This document shows, piece by piece, positions 35,108 to 44,000 of a stretch of 64,000 nt of DNA (position 1 is its first letter; each line of letters starts with the position of its first letter). Origin of the DNA: an uncultured Treponema sp. GTDB taxonomy: Bacteria; Spirochaetota; Spirochaetia; Treponematales; Treponemataceae. Where the stretch lies: contig CAMHMJ010000003.1 in assembly GCA_946186185.1 (NCBI GenBank), forward strand, positions 1-64,000, given 5' to 3'. The notes beneath the pieces are model-generated. The model had not been told where the DNA came from and ran no database searches. It saw only the letters and a program-made list of their open reading frames with translations. A program made the position numbers and the translations under genes.

Positions 35108-36207
35108 AAAGTAAAATACGCGTATTAATTGCCGACGACTCTGCCATAACCCGCGGGATTTTTGAAAAGGCGTTTAAGCTCAATGGTTTTGACGTTGTTT
35201 CTCTTGTTTCAAACGGAAGAAAAGCCGTGGATTTTGTACGGGAAAATCCTGTGGATCTTGTGGTAAGCGATTATGATATGCCCGAGATGAACGGAATCGA
35301 TGAAGCCAGAATTATTTCTTCCGAGTTTTCCATTCCTGTTGTAATCTATTCAGACGATATGAGCATTAAGGAAACGGCTTTAAGCGAAGGCGCTTCTCTT
35401 TTTATAAAAAAGCCCTCTCTTTCGACCTATAATGCGGAAATCATGAAGAATTTTACGGAGACTGCAGCAAAAGCCGTTAGAAAAACTGCGGGTGGTGCTT
35501 CAGAATGTGGTTCGGCTTCCGGGGCAGCTCGTCCAGGCGCCGCAGGCTCTGCCGCTTCTTCCGGTGATTCTTCTAAAGATTCTGGACTTTTTGACAGACT
35601 TGATTCAGATTTAAAAACTCCTAAGGCGCGGGAATTCAAGATTCTCTGCATCGGTGCTTCCACCGGCGGACCAACTGCGGTTCAGGAAGTGCTCCTTGGC
35701 CTTGGAGAAAAATTTCCTCTTCCGGTTTTATACACCCAGCATCTGGATACCGGTTCCGATGAAAAAATGGCCCGCTGGTTTAACGAAACCTGCCCGAATA
35801 TTCCTACAACTCTTGCAAAGGACGGAGAAGTAGCAAAGGCAGGGCATGTTTATCTGGCTCCGGCTGACACCCATCTTGTGATTGATTATGTAAAAAACGG
35901 TCTTCCGGTTCTTCATCTTTCCGATGAACCGCCGGAGAGATTCCTGCGTCCTGCCGTAAACAAGCTTTTCCGTTCAGCAGCAAAGCATTACAAAAACGAG
36001 TGTCTCGCCGTTTTGATGACCGGAATGGGAAGCGATGGCGCTGAGGGCTGCAAAGAAATAGTTGATAATTCAGGCTATACAATTTGTGAAGACAAGTCTA
36101 CCTGTACTGTATTTGGAATGCCGGCAGCCGCAATCGACATGGGGGCTGCAAGTCGCGTTCTTCCGCGGAACTGTATTGCCCGGGCAATACTTAATCTTGT
36201 GAGGTAA
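35104..36207 (+). CDS. cheB: CheB: receiver plus chemoreceptor glutamate methylesterase
   Basis: A 367-aa response regulator that removes methyl groups from chemoreceptors when phosphorylated. The receiver (about 5-120) has the acidic pair in LIADDSA, the phospho-Asp in VVSDYDMPEMNG and the Lys in FIKKPS, so it looks active. A Ser/Ala/Gly-rich linker (about 125-165) follows. The esterase (about 178-367) keeps its triad: Ser in GASTGG, His in TQHLD and Asp in GMGSDGAEG. An intact receiver needs a phosphodonor, which this operon does not seem to encode. Confidence 0.95.
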   Translation: MKSKIRVLIADDSAITRGIFEKAFKLNGFDVVSLVSNGRKAVDFVRENPVDLVVSDYDMPEMNGIDEARIISSEFSIPVVIYSDDMSIKETALSEGASLFIKKPSLSTYNAEIMKNFTETAAKAVRKTAGGASECGSASGAARPGAAGSAASSGDSSKDSGLFDRLDSDLKTPKAREFKILCIGASTGGPTAVQEVLLGLGEKFPLPVLYTQHLDTGSDEKMARWFNETCPNIPTTLAKDGEVAKAGHVYLAPADTHLVIDYVKNGLPVLHLSDEPPERFLRPAVNKLFRSAAKHYKNECLAVLMTGMGSDGAEGCKEIVDNSGYTICEDKSTCTVFGMPAAAIDMGAASRVLPRNCIARAILNLVR

Positions 36208-36209
36208 AA

Positions 36210-37031
36210 ATGGACGAACAGATTTTTCAGAACATAATATCCCTCATTACTAAGCAGACAGGTATTATTCCCCGGGAAAGCCACAAAAGCGGAATTCAGA
36301 ATTTTATTACCAGGCGCTGCGGCGAGCTGAACTTAAAGGATTTTCGGGAGTATTACGATTACCTCAAAATTGAACCTGACGAATTTATTGCCTTTATAAA
36401 CGGTGCTACAGTTAACGAAACCTATTTTTTCCGGGAGGAAGCACAGTTTTCTTTTCTGAAAGAGAAGGTTTTTCCGTCTTTTCTGCAGAACAATATCGGT
36501 AACAGTTTTAATCCCTTAAGAATCTGGAGTGCCGCTGCTTCCAGTGGTGAAGAAATATATTCCCTGTATCTTCTTGCAACCTATCTGAATGTAAAGACTC
36601 AGTGCATTGCAAGCGATATTAACACGGCGGTACTGGAAAAATGTCAGAAAGGTGAATACACGCCCAATTCCATCAGAAATCTGGACGGGGCAAAATTTCA
36701 TGTTCTCCTGGATAAATTCAAGAATAAAGACGGTTCCATTGTTTTTCCAAAGGAAATCTCGGAAAAAATCGAAAGAAGGCAGATAAATCTTTCAAAGACG
36801 GAATCAATTTTTCCCCGGAATGTGCACATTGTCTTTTTACGGAACGTATTTATCTACTTCACAATGGAGATGCGGAAGAGCATTTTTGAAAAAATCGTGA
36901 ATGATACTCTGGCGGACGGAGGCTATATTTTCCTTTCCATGAGTGAAATAGCTTCAATTGACAGTTCAATTATTCCGGCAAAACTCGAAAAGTGCTGTGA
37001 CGGAAAGGTTTTTTACTTTAGGAAGAAATAA
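36210..37031 (+). CDS. cheR: CheR chemoreceptor methyltransferase
   Basis: This 273-aa SAM-dependent enzyme methylates receptor glutamates. The N-terminal helical domain has VNETYFFREE. The SAM-binding core has RIWSAAASSGEEIYSL (about 108-123), and IVFLRNVFIYF stands where the family has the IxCRNVLIYF block. The length is normal. It lies 2 bp after cheB, and its stop overlaps the next start by one base. The presence of CheR and CheB shows that this array is meant to adapt. Confidence 0.95.
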   Translation: MDEQIFQNIISLITKQTGIIPRESHKSGIQNFITRRCGELNLKDFREYYDYLKIEPDEFIAFINGATVNETYFFREEAQFSFLKEKVFPSFLQNNIGNSFNPLRIWSAAASSGEEIYSLYLLATYLNVKTQCIASDINTAVLEKCQKGEYTPNSIRNLDGAKFHVLLDKFKNKDGSIVFPKEISEKIERRQINLSKTESIFPRNVHIVFLRNVFIYFTMEMRKSIFEKIVNDTLADGGYIFLSMSEIASIDSSIIPAKLEKCCDGKVFYFRKK

Positions 37032-39121
37032 TGAGTGAAACAACGACTGAAAAAAGATTTGATTTTCTCAAAAATACCTTTCTGAAGCAGAAAAATTCTC
37101 TGATTTCAAGGGCTGAACAGGTGCAGGAAAAGCGTCTTGAGGAAGCTTCGGCATCTGAAGAGGGACGAAAAGCGGACTCTGAAAGCTTTGGAACAACTTT
37201 AAATTCTGCAGACCGTCTTGCTCAGGGCGAAAGAAAAGCAGGCGTAAACCAGACCGGAACCACCTACGGCGCTTTTTCAACCAGGAAGGCTTCCGAAACA
37301 ACTGGTGCTGCAGACTTCGGAACACGAACTGCTACTGGTGCTGCCCGGATCGCCGGTACATCTGGTGGTTCTGCCCAAACAGCCGGTACAAACGGTTTCG
37401 CGGGCTCCCGGGCACAGTCTGCATCTGGTTCTGCCGGAGCTTCCGCTGGTGCACAATCTGCCACTGGTTCTGCCGGAGCTTCAGCCGATTCCAAAACCGC
37501 TGCCGCTTCAGAAAAATCCGCTTCTTCAGAAAATACCGGTGAAAATGCAGGGGAGGCAAAAGCCGATAAGCCGAAGCCTGAAGAAATCGGCGAAGAAGTT
37601 ATTAAAAATTATCTTTCTGAGACCCGATGGCTGATTTCTACCCTCAGGGAAAGCCCGTCCCTTTTCCGGGAAATCCTTCGTGTTTTGAGTATTACCCGGG
37701 ATAACTCCCGGATCCTTGGTTTCAATACAATTTATAAAATTTACCGGGCAACAGAAACTCTGTACAAAAGCCTTTGCGACGAAAAAACCGTTCTTTCCCA
37801 GAATATCGAAGTACTTCTACGGGCCGTTTCCGTAAAGCTGGAAGAATGCTGTACCCTGATTGAAAAGAAAGAGTTTGAAGAGCTTGAGGAGATGGATGTC
37901 TTCCCTTATCTTCTGTACCTGGATAAAGCGGGTGCCGGCGAAATCTTTGATGCGGTAAATCTTATCCACCGGAGAAATGAAGCTCATATACATAAGCACT
38001 CATTTGATGCCGTTCACAAAAAAGAGAAGGAAGAAGATTCTCTTTTATCCATAAAGTCATCCCAGATCGCCCATCTTGTAAACCAGCACGAGGAAATGAT
38101 TGCCCGCACCTATATTCTTATGAATCAGGTAGATTTGCTGAAGACTTCTCTTTATGACGGAGACATGAAGGCCGCAAGAAATACCTACAAGCAGCTTGCT
38201 AACGATACTCAGAACCTTCAGAACAACCTTCTGATTTCACATGATCAGCTCATGTCCTTTATGCAGGACGATTCCTTCCTGGCGCGCCATCAGGATTTTC
38301 AGGGCTTCTTTGTTCTTGCCAACGGCAGAAAGTATCTCATTCCGGCGGAATTCGTTGTGGATGTTATTTCTGAAAGTCCATACAATTATGAAGAAAAACA
38401 GAATCAGAAATTCGTAATTTATATTCAGGAAAACGAATCCGGCTCGGAAAAGAACCGTGAAGAAATTCCGGTATATTCCCTTTCTTCACTGCTTCCGGGA
38501 ACTCCGGTTCAGGATAGGGCAGTAATGGATACCATTATCATCGTTCTCTATCAGGGACAGAAGCTTGGAATCATAGTTGATGCCCTTCTAAAATTCGTTT
38601 CCCTGATTAAAAAGCCGATGCCGGCCTCTTTTGCGAACTTTCCGGTGCTCAAGGGCGTTGCCTTTGATGAAAAGTACGACATGATTCCGATTTTGTATAC
38701 TCCGGAAATCATGAAAAAATTCCTTGCAATGCGCGGTTACGACGTTAAGAAATTCGAAGCCGCCACCAGAAAGCATGTTCCGCGAATTCTCATCGTTGAT
38801 GATTCAGAGACCACCCGGCTCATCGAGCATTCGATTGTTGAAAGTAACGGCTGTATGGTTGAAGAGGCCTCTGACGGAATCGATGCCCTTGAAAAAATTA
38901 AAACTCATCAGTTTGACCTGGTTATCTGTGACGACGATATGCCGCGAATGAACGGTGAAATTTTCACGGAAAACCTGAAGCGTCTTGATAATTATAAAAA
39001 TGTGCCGGTAATTGCGCTTTCCGTAAAGCCGATTCCGAAAGCCGATGTTTTTATCGGAAAATCGGTGTTCACCCGAGACAATCTTATTCAAAAGATAAAA
39101 GAGCTGCTTTCGCATGAATAA
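37031..39121 (+). CDS. Kinase-less CheA-like scaffold: pseudo-HPt, coiled coil, CheW domain, receiver
   Basis: A 696-aa protein placed where cheA would be expected. Residues about 60-190 are low complexity (Ala/Ser/Gly/Thr-rich). An HPt-like helical segment follows (about 195-295). Its ILRVLSITRDNSRILGF aligns with CheA IFRAAHSIKGGAATFGF-type motifs, but the phospho-His is Ser (codon AGT) and the Lys-Gly is Arg-Asp. Next come a coiled coil (about 330-420), a CheW domain (about 430-565) and a receiver (about 580-696). The receiver has an apparently intact phospho-Asp in LVICDDDMPRMNG. No dimerisation-type HATPase domain (N, G1, G2 boxes) is present. It could be a scaffold, a CheV-like phosphate sink or a relay for a kinase encoded elsewhere. 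Confidence 0.85.
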   Translation: MSETTTEKRFDFLKNTFLKQKNSLISRAEQVQEKRLEEASASEEGRKADSESFGTTLNSADRLAQGERKAGVNQTGTTYGAFSTRKASETTGAADFGTRTATGAARIAGTSGGSAQTAGTNGFAGSRAQSASGSAGASAGAQSATGSAGASADSKTAAASEKSASSENTGENAGEAKADKPKPEEIGEEVIKNYLSETRWLISTLRESPSLFREILRVLSITRDNSRILGFNTIYKIYRATETLYKSLCDEKTVLSQNIEVLLRAVSVKLEECCTLIEKKEFEELEEMDVFPYLLYLDKAGAGEIFDAVNLIHRRNEAHIHKHSFDAVHKKEKEEDSLLSIKSSQIAHLVNQHEEMIARTYILMNQVDLLKTSLYDGDMKAARNTYKQLANDTQNLQNNLLISHDQLMSFMQDDSFLARHQDFQGFFVLANGRKYLIPAEFVVDVISESPYNYEEKQNQKFVIYIQENESGSEKNREEIPVYSLSSLLPGTPVQDRAVMDTIIIVLYQGQKLGIIVDALLKFVSLIKKPMPASFANFPVLKGVAFDEKYDMIPILYTPEIMKKFLAMRGYDVKKFEAATRKHVPRILIVDDSETTRLIEHSIVESNGCMVEEASDGIDALEKIKTHQFDLVICDDDMPRMNGEIFTENLKRLDNYKNVPVIALSVKPIPKADVFIGKSVFTRDNLIQKIKELLSHE

Positions 39122-39178
39122 AGTGTGCAAAAGCGTAGAAAAGTGTGACCAAAAGAGTAAAGAAAACTGGAGAAATAT

Positions 39179-40957
39179 ATGAGCAGAAAAATATTAGTTT
39201 TGGAACCTTCACAGACAATGCAGGCGATTTTTGTTGATAAAACAAAAAAAGCCGATTATGAATTTTCTTTTGATACAAACGGAATCCGGTTCCTTGTAAC
39301 ACTTTATAATTCTCTTCCGGATGTGGTGCTGATAAACGCCCGCAACATGAATCCACGCTGTCTGGATCTTGTTCATTTAATTAAAAGCGTTGCCCGTTTT
39401 TCCGATATTCCCGTGGGAGTGTACGCAACCAGCGACTTTATCTTTGAAAAGGAATTCCTTGCCGCCTGCGGTGCCGATATGTTTATCTGCTTTGATGAAC
39501 ACAAGATAATTTCCGACCTGGATGAGCTTTTTGCAAAAAAACACACAAAGCTGGCCGTACCTCAGCGAAACGATATAATGAAAGCCGGCATTACCCAGAA
39601 TATTTTTTCCATGATAGACCGGATTGACTCAATTCAGGGAATTTCCGAAGAGTTCCTGAATCTCATCGTGGATTTTGCAGAAATTCCGGCGGCAAGTATC
39701 TTCTATAATATTGAAGAGAAGGTTGAGGGATATTACATATGCAGCGGAAACTTCACCGAGAACGAGAAAAATGATTTCTTAAAGGTCTGCCTTGTGGATT
39801 TTGAAAATCTGTTCCCAAAGACCAATTTTTCAAAATTTTCTCCGGTTCCCCTTACTGCTAAAGAGTCCATGCTTCAGTACCACAGCGAGCATATTCCGAT
39901 TTCCGCCTACCAGATGATTCCCCTGAACGACAAGGCCGGAAACAATATTGCTTCAATTCATATCGTAAAGGAAGGTTCCTTTGCAAATCACCAGCTGGAT
40001 CTCATCAACTATGCCGGAAAACAGCTTGAACGGCTTTTGGGAACGGCAATTAATTTCCGGGGAAAGCTGAAATTTGAACGGAATGTCCGAAAGGCCTTCG
40101 GACGATTTGTTCCGGAACAGATTATCGACGAGCTTGTAAACGAGGCAGAAAATCAGAAGCGGATCGGTATCGGTGAAAAGCGTGATGTTGCAATTCTGTT
40201 CAGCGATATCCGCTCCTTTACCAGCATAAGTGAATGCAACAGACCTGAAACCATCGTGGCTTTTTTGAACCGATATTTTACGATTATGTGCACGATTATC
40301 AAAAAGCACGGCGGAACCGTGGACAAGTTCATCGGAGACGCAATCATGGCTCTTTTTGGTGCTCCTGTAAGCTACGAGGACAATGCCCGCCGTGCCGTTG
40401 CCGCTGCCTGCGAAATGCGGGAGGCTCTGGCAACCGTTCCTCTTGAAGATCTGGTTCTTCCTCCGGGAATGACCTTCAGTACCGGAATCGGCGTTCACTA
40501 CGGAGACGTAATCGTGGGTTCAATCGGTTCTGATGAAAAAACCGACTATTCAGTAATCGGGGACAGCGTAAACCTTGCAAGCCGTCTTGAAGGTCTTACA
40601 AAAACTTACGGTGCAAAAATTCTTATAAGCGAAGCGACTAAGGATGACATAAAGGGAGCGGACTTTGTTTTCCGTCATCTTGATGATGTAAAAGTAAAGG
40701 GAAAGGCCCAGGCTGTTCCGATTTATGCCGTAGACAAGGCCATCGATGATTTTTCACCGGAATATCGGGATGCCTACGAGAAGGGCTTTTCGCTGTATAA
40801 GCAGGGTGTTTTTAACCTTGCCCGGGAGTATTTTGCGCAGGCAGTTGCCGAAGCCGAAAACGATAAGGCCGCCCGCCTGATGCTGGACCGCTGCGACGAG
40901 TTTATAAAAAATCCTCCTGCAATCTGGGACGGTGCAATCACCTATAACACAAAGTAA
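39179..40957 (+). CDS. Class III adenylate cyclase with pseudo-receiver, GAF-like and TPR parts
   Basis: A 592-aa soluble cyclase. Residues 1-120 have a receiver-like fold, but the acidic pocket reads LEPS and the phospho-Asp is Asn53 (VVLINARNM), so it should not be phosphorylated. A GAF-like region covers about 130-290. The cyclase domain (about 330-520) has both metal Asp residues (FSDIRSFTS, GDAIMALFG), the purine-reading Lys in DKFIGD and Asp in DYSVIGD. The transition-state Asn and Arg are in NLASRLE. These residues indicate ATP, giving cAMP. A TPR-like tail (about 535-590) follows. It lies 57 bp after the scaffold gene, so it is probably the output of the same system. Confidence 0.88.
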   Translation: MSRKILVLEPSQTMQAIFVDKTKKADYEFSFDTNGIRFLVTLYNSLPDVVLINARNMNPRCLDLVHLIKSVARFSDIPVGVYATSDFIFEKEFLAACGADMFICFDEHKIISDLDELFAKKHTKLAVPQRNDIMKAGITQNIFSMIDRIDSIQGISEEFLNLIVDFAEIPAASIFYNIEEKVEGYYICSGNFTENEKNDFLKVCLVDFENLFPKTNFSKFSPVPLTAKESMLQYHSEHIPISAYQMIPLNDKAGNNIASIHIVKEGSFANHQLDLINYAGKQLERLLGTAINFRGKLKFERNVRKAFGRFVPEQIIDELVNEAENQKRIGIGEKRDVAILFSDIRSFTSISECNRPETIVAFLNRYFTIMCTIIKKHGGTVDKFIGDAIMALFGAPVSYEDNARRAVAAACEMREALATVPLEDLVLPPGMTFSTGIGVHYGDVIVGSIGSDEKTDYSVIGDSVNLASRLEGLTKTYGAKILISEATKDDIKGADFVFRHLDDVKVKGKAQAVPIYAVDKAIDDFSPEYRDAYEKGFSLYKQGVFNLAREYFAQAVAEAENDKAARLMLDRCDEFIKNPPAIWDGAITYNTK

Positions 40958-40981
40958 AATCTCAATTTTCTCAATTTCTTT

Positions 40982-41010
40982 TTGCTTTTTGGCGACTCTG
41001 CGTTTATAAT
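40982..41010 (+). promoter_or_regulatory. Promoter of the amylolytic lipoprotein gene
   Basis: TTGCTT at 40982-40987 and TATAAT at 41005-41010 are 17 bp apart. The 45-nt leader contains a second TATAAT (41037-41042) and ends with TGGAGGCGC before the ATG. Confidence 0.7.
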
Positions 41011-41055
41011 TCTTAGGCGGTATCTCTACTGCTTTTTATAATCTGGAGGCGCTTA

Positions 41056-44000
41056 ATGAATTTCAGACGATTTTCTTATTTTATTGGTGTAATTTCTATT
41101 CTTCTTCCAATATATTTTACTTCCTGTAGCTTTGGAAACGAGGGGTCTTCGTCAAAGTCTTCGTCTAAAGGCGGCGAAAAATACGGAAGCCTTACGGTTG
41201 TAACAGGTTCTTCATCGGCTTCTTCCCGGCAGCTTGATGTGTCCGTAATCGATGCGGCAGATGTTTCTGTTACCGGAAAGGGAATTTCAGCGTCTGTTGC
41301 TGACACTCTTAAGAAAACAAATGTTGAAATCACCGGCGGAAAATTAAAGGTAGGGGAGCCTGTTCAGATTGACAATATTCCGGTTGGTAAAAACCGGGTT
41401 GTAACTGTTCAGGCAAAAACAACGATTAATTCAGTTTTGCAGGGAATGGCCGGCGTTACCATGACCGCTGTTACCGATATTGAAACCGGAAATAATGAAG
41501 CCACTGTAAACTGGGCTTCTTCTAAGGTAGGAAATGTATTTGCCGCTTTGCTGGCTTCAAATTATGAAAGAATTGCAGACCTTTCTCCGGCCACAGTAGA
41601 AAGCTATCTTCCTTCAGATACTCACGCCGCTTTGATAAATGCTTCAAAAATCGCTTCAGATATTATTGCGGGAACTGCCAGAGCAGACAAGGCTGAAACC
41701 TATAAACTTACGGCAGGAACTTTAACCTTTGAAAGCGATGTTTCATCTTCTTCTATAGTATTGCAGATTTGTGATCCGGCTTCTTCAAAGCTTACCTCGG
41801 TTTCAAGCGGCACAAACACCATTACAAATGTTGCTCCTGGAACATGGAAGGTATTCGGTATTGTAAACGGGACTACAGTAGTTTATGCAGACTCTGTTAC
41901 AATCGAAGCAGGGGAAACCACAGTTATTCCTGGCGGTGCAATTCAGTTTAAGACGCCAAAACCTCGTCTTGAAAACGCTTCCGGTGCTCAAATCAGTGAA
42001 TTTATTTCTAGCACAACGACCGTTTATCTTAAAGCCCGCACTCTTGACGGAGAAGATGAGCCAGAGGGAGTTGCAATTTACTACACAAAAACAACGGACG
42101 GCTCTGAGCCTGCAGCACCAACTGCCTCAAGCACTTTGTACGATGCTGAAAATGGAATCAGCGTAACTTCTGGAACGAAAATTAAGGCGATTGCGATTTG
42201 TTTGGGGCTTCTCAATTCTGAAGTTTCTTCATGGACATTCCCTGCATTGGGCTTTACTCATCCTGAAAGCGGAATGTATTCTCCGGTTGATATGAACGGT
42301 GCTGCTTCTGGCTTTGGTTGGGCAAGCGGAACTTGGACGCTCGGTGCTACCGTTTCTGGCGAAGAAACGACATTCGCTCTCTATTCAGCAAACGCTACAA
42401 AAATCCTCCTTGAAATCTACGGCGCTCCATACGGAGAAAATGCGCTCTACGATTACTGGATGGAAAAAGGTGAGGGCAATGTTTGGCGCGCAAAACTTTC
42501 CGGCGACCTTACCGGCGCAATCTACGCCTTCCGCTGCTGGGGTCCAAACTGGCCATTCAGCGAAAGCTGGACAAGGGGCGGAAGCAACGCTGGTTACATC
42601 GGCGATTACGATTCATACGGAAACCGCTTCAACCCGAACAAAGTAGTGTATGACCCGTATGCGAGAGAGATGACGCATGATGCAAGCAATGCAGATGCAA
42701 TCGCAGCTTACAAAACAGAGAAAGCCGCATATAAACTTACAAAACCTGAATACCAGATTCTTTCTTCCGGTCAGCCGTATGAAAATAATTCACCAGTTGC
42801 AGGAGGAACCGTATGGCGCGAGTACGACTCGGGAACTATTGCACCGAAGGGGTATGTTATTACGGATGCTCCATACAGCGGAGTAAAACCTGGAATTTCT
42901 GCAAGTCAGGCCAGAATTTATGAAGCTCATGTTCGTGGAATAACCCAGCATCCTTCTTCTTCAAATCTTTCTTCCATATTGAGTGGAATCGATGGCTTTG
43001 AGGATGTAGCAGATGTTCCTGCTGAATACCGCGGAACTTACAAGGGGGCTACATATATTGCTCCATATCTCAAGGCTCTTGGAATTAATACAATAGAACT
43101 TCTTCCTGTTCATGAAACAGATAACGATGCAAATCCTGATGATGGAGCAGGCGGAAACTACTGGGGTTACATGACCTTCGGTTACTTTGCTCCAGACAGA
43201 CGTTACTCTTACGATAAAACTGCCGGTGGACCAACCCGCGAATTCAAGGAAATGGTTGATGCTTTCCATAATGAAGGAATTGAAGTTTACCTTGATGTTG
43301 TTTACAACCATTCTGGGGAAGGCGGTAACTGGAACGGAAGTACCACAAAATGGGATTCTGATAAACAAAAAAACGTTACTAACGATAATTACGATGAAGG
43401 AAAACAGTGTACTGTTGTAAGCATGCGCGGTATCGATAACCAGACTTATTATTCTCTTGTTACAGACAAGACCTGGAGTTATTGGGACACAACTGGTTGT
43501 GGCAACAATCTTCAGTGCGATAACAGCGTTGTAAGACAGTTTATCATTGATTCTCTTTCTTACTGGATTTCTGATATGGGTGTTGACGGTTTCCGTTTTG
43601 ACCTTGCACCAGTCCTTGGTCGTGAAGGAAAAGGTACATGGAATTTCTCAAGCTCTGCAACAACTCTTATTCAGATTGCAAGCCTTGGAGCATCTAACAG
43701 CGTTGAGATGATTGCGGAAGCTTGGGACTGCCAGTGGCCGGGCGGATATCAGATTGGTCACTTCCCAACTGGTTGGGGTGATTGGAACGGTGTGTATCGT
43801 GATGTCGTGCGAAAGTATGTTGGTGGGGCTGGAACCACAGAGACAAAATCAGACAATGGAAATGTTCTCTACAACCTCAACATTGGAAACGCGCTTTACG
43901 GAAGCAGCGATATTTTCGTAAGCTACAGACCGAGCGTAAACATGATTGTTGCTCACGACGGCTTTACACTTGCAGACCTTTCTTCTTACGCAGGTGCCGG

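Noticed and set aside
36210-37031. CheR as inactive because RNVFIYF lacks the Cys of the family motif
   Set aside because: That Cys is not catalytic and the SAM-binding and receptor-contact motifs are intact.
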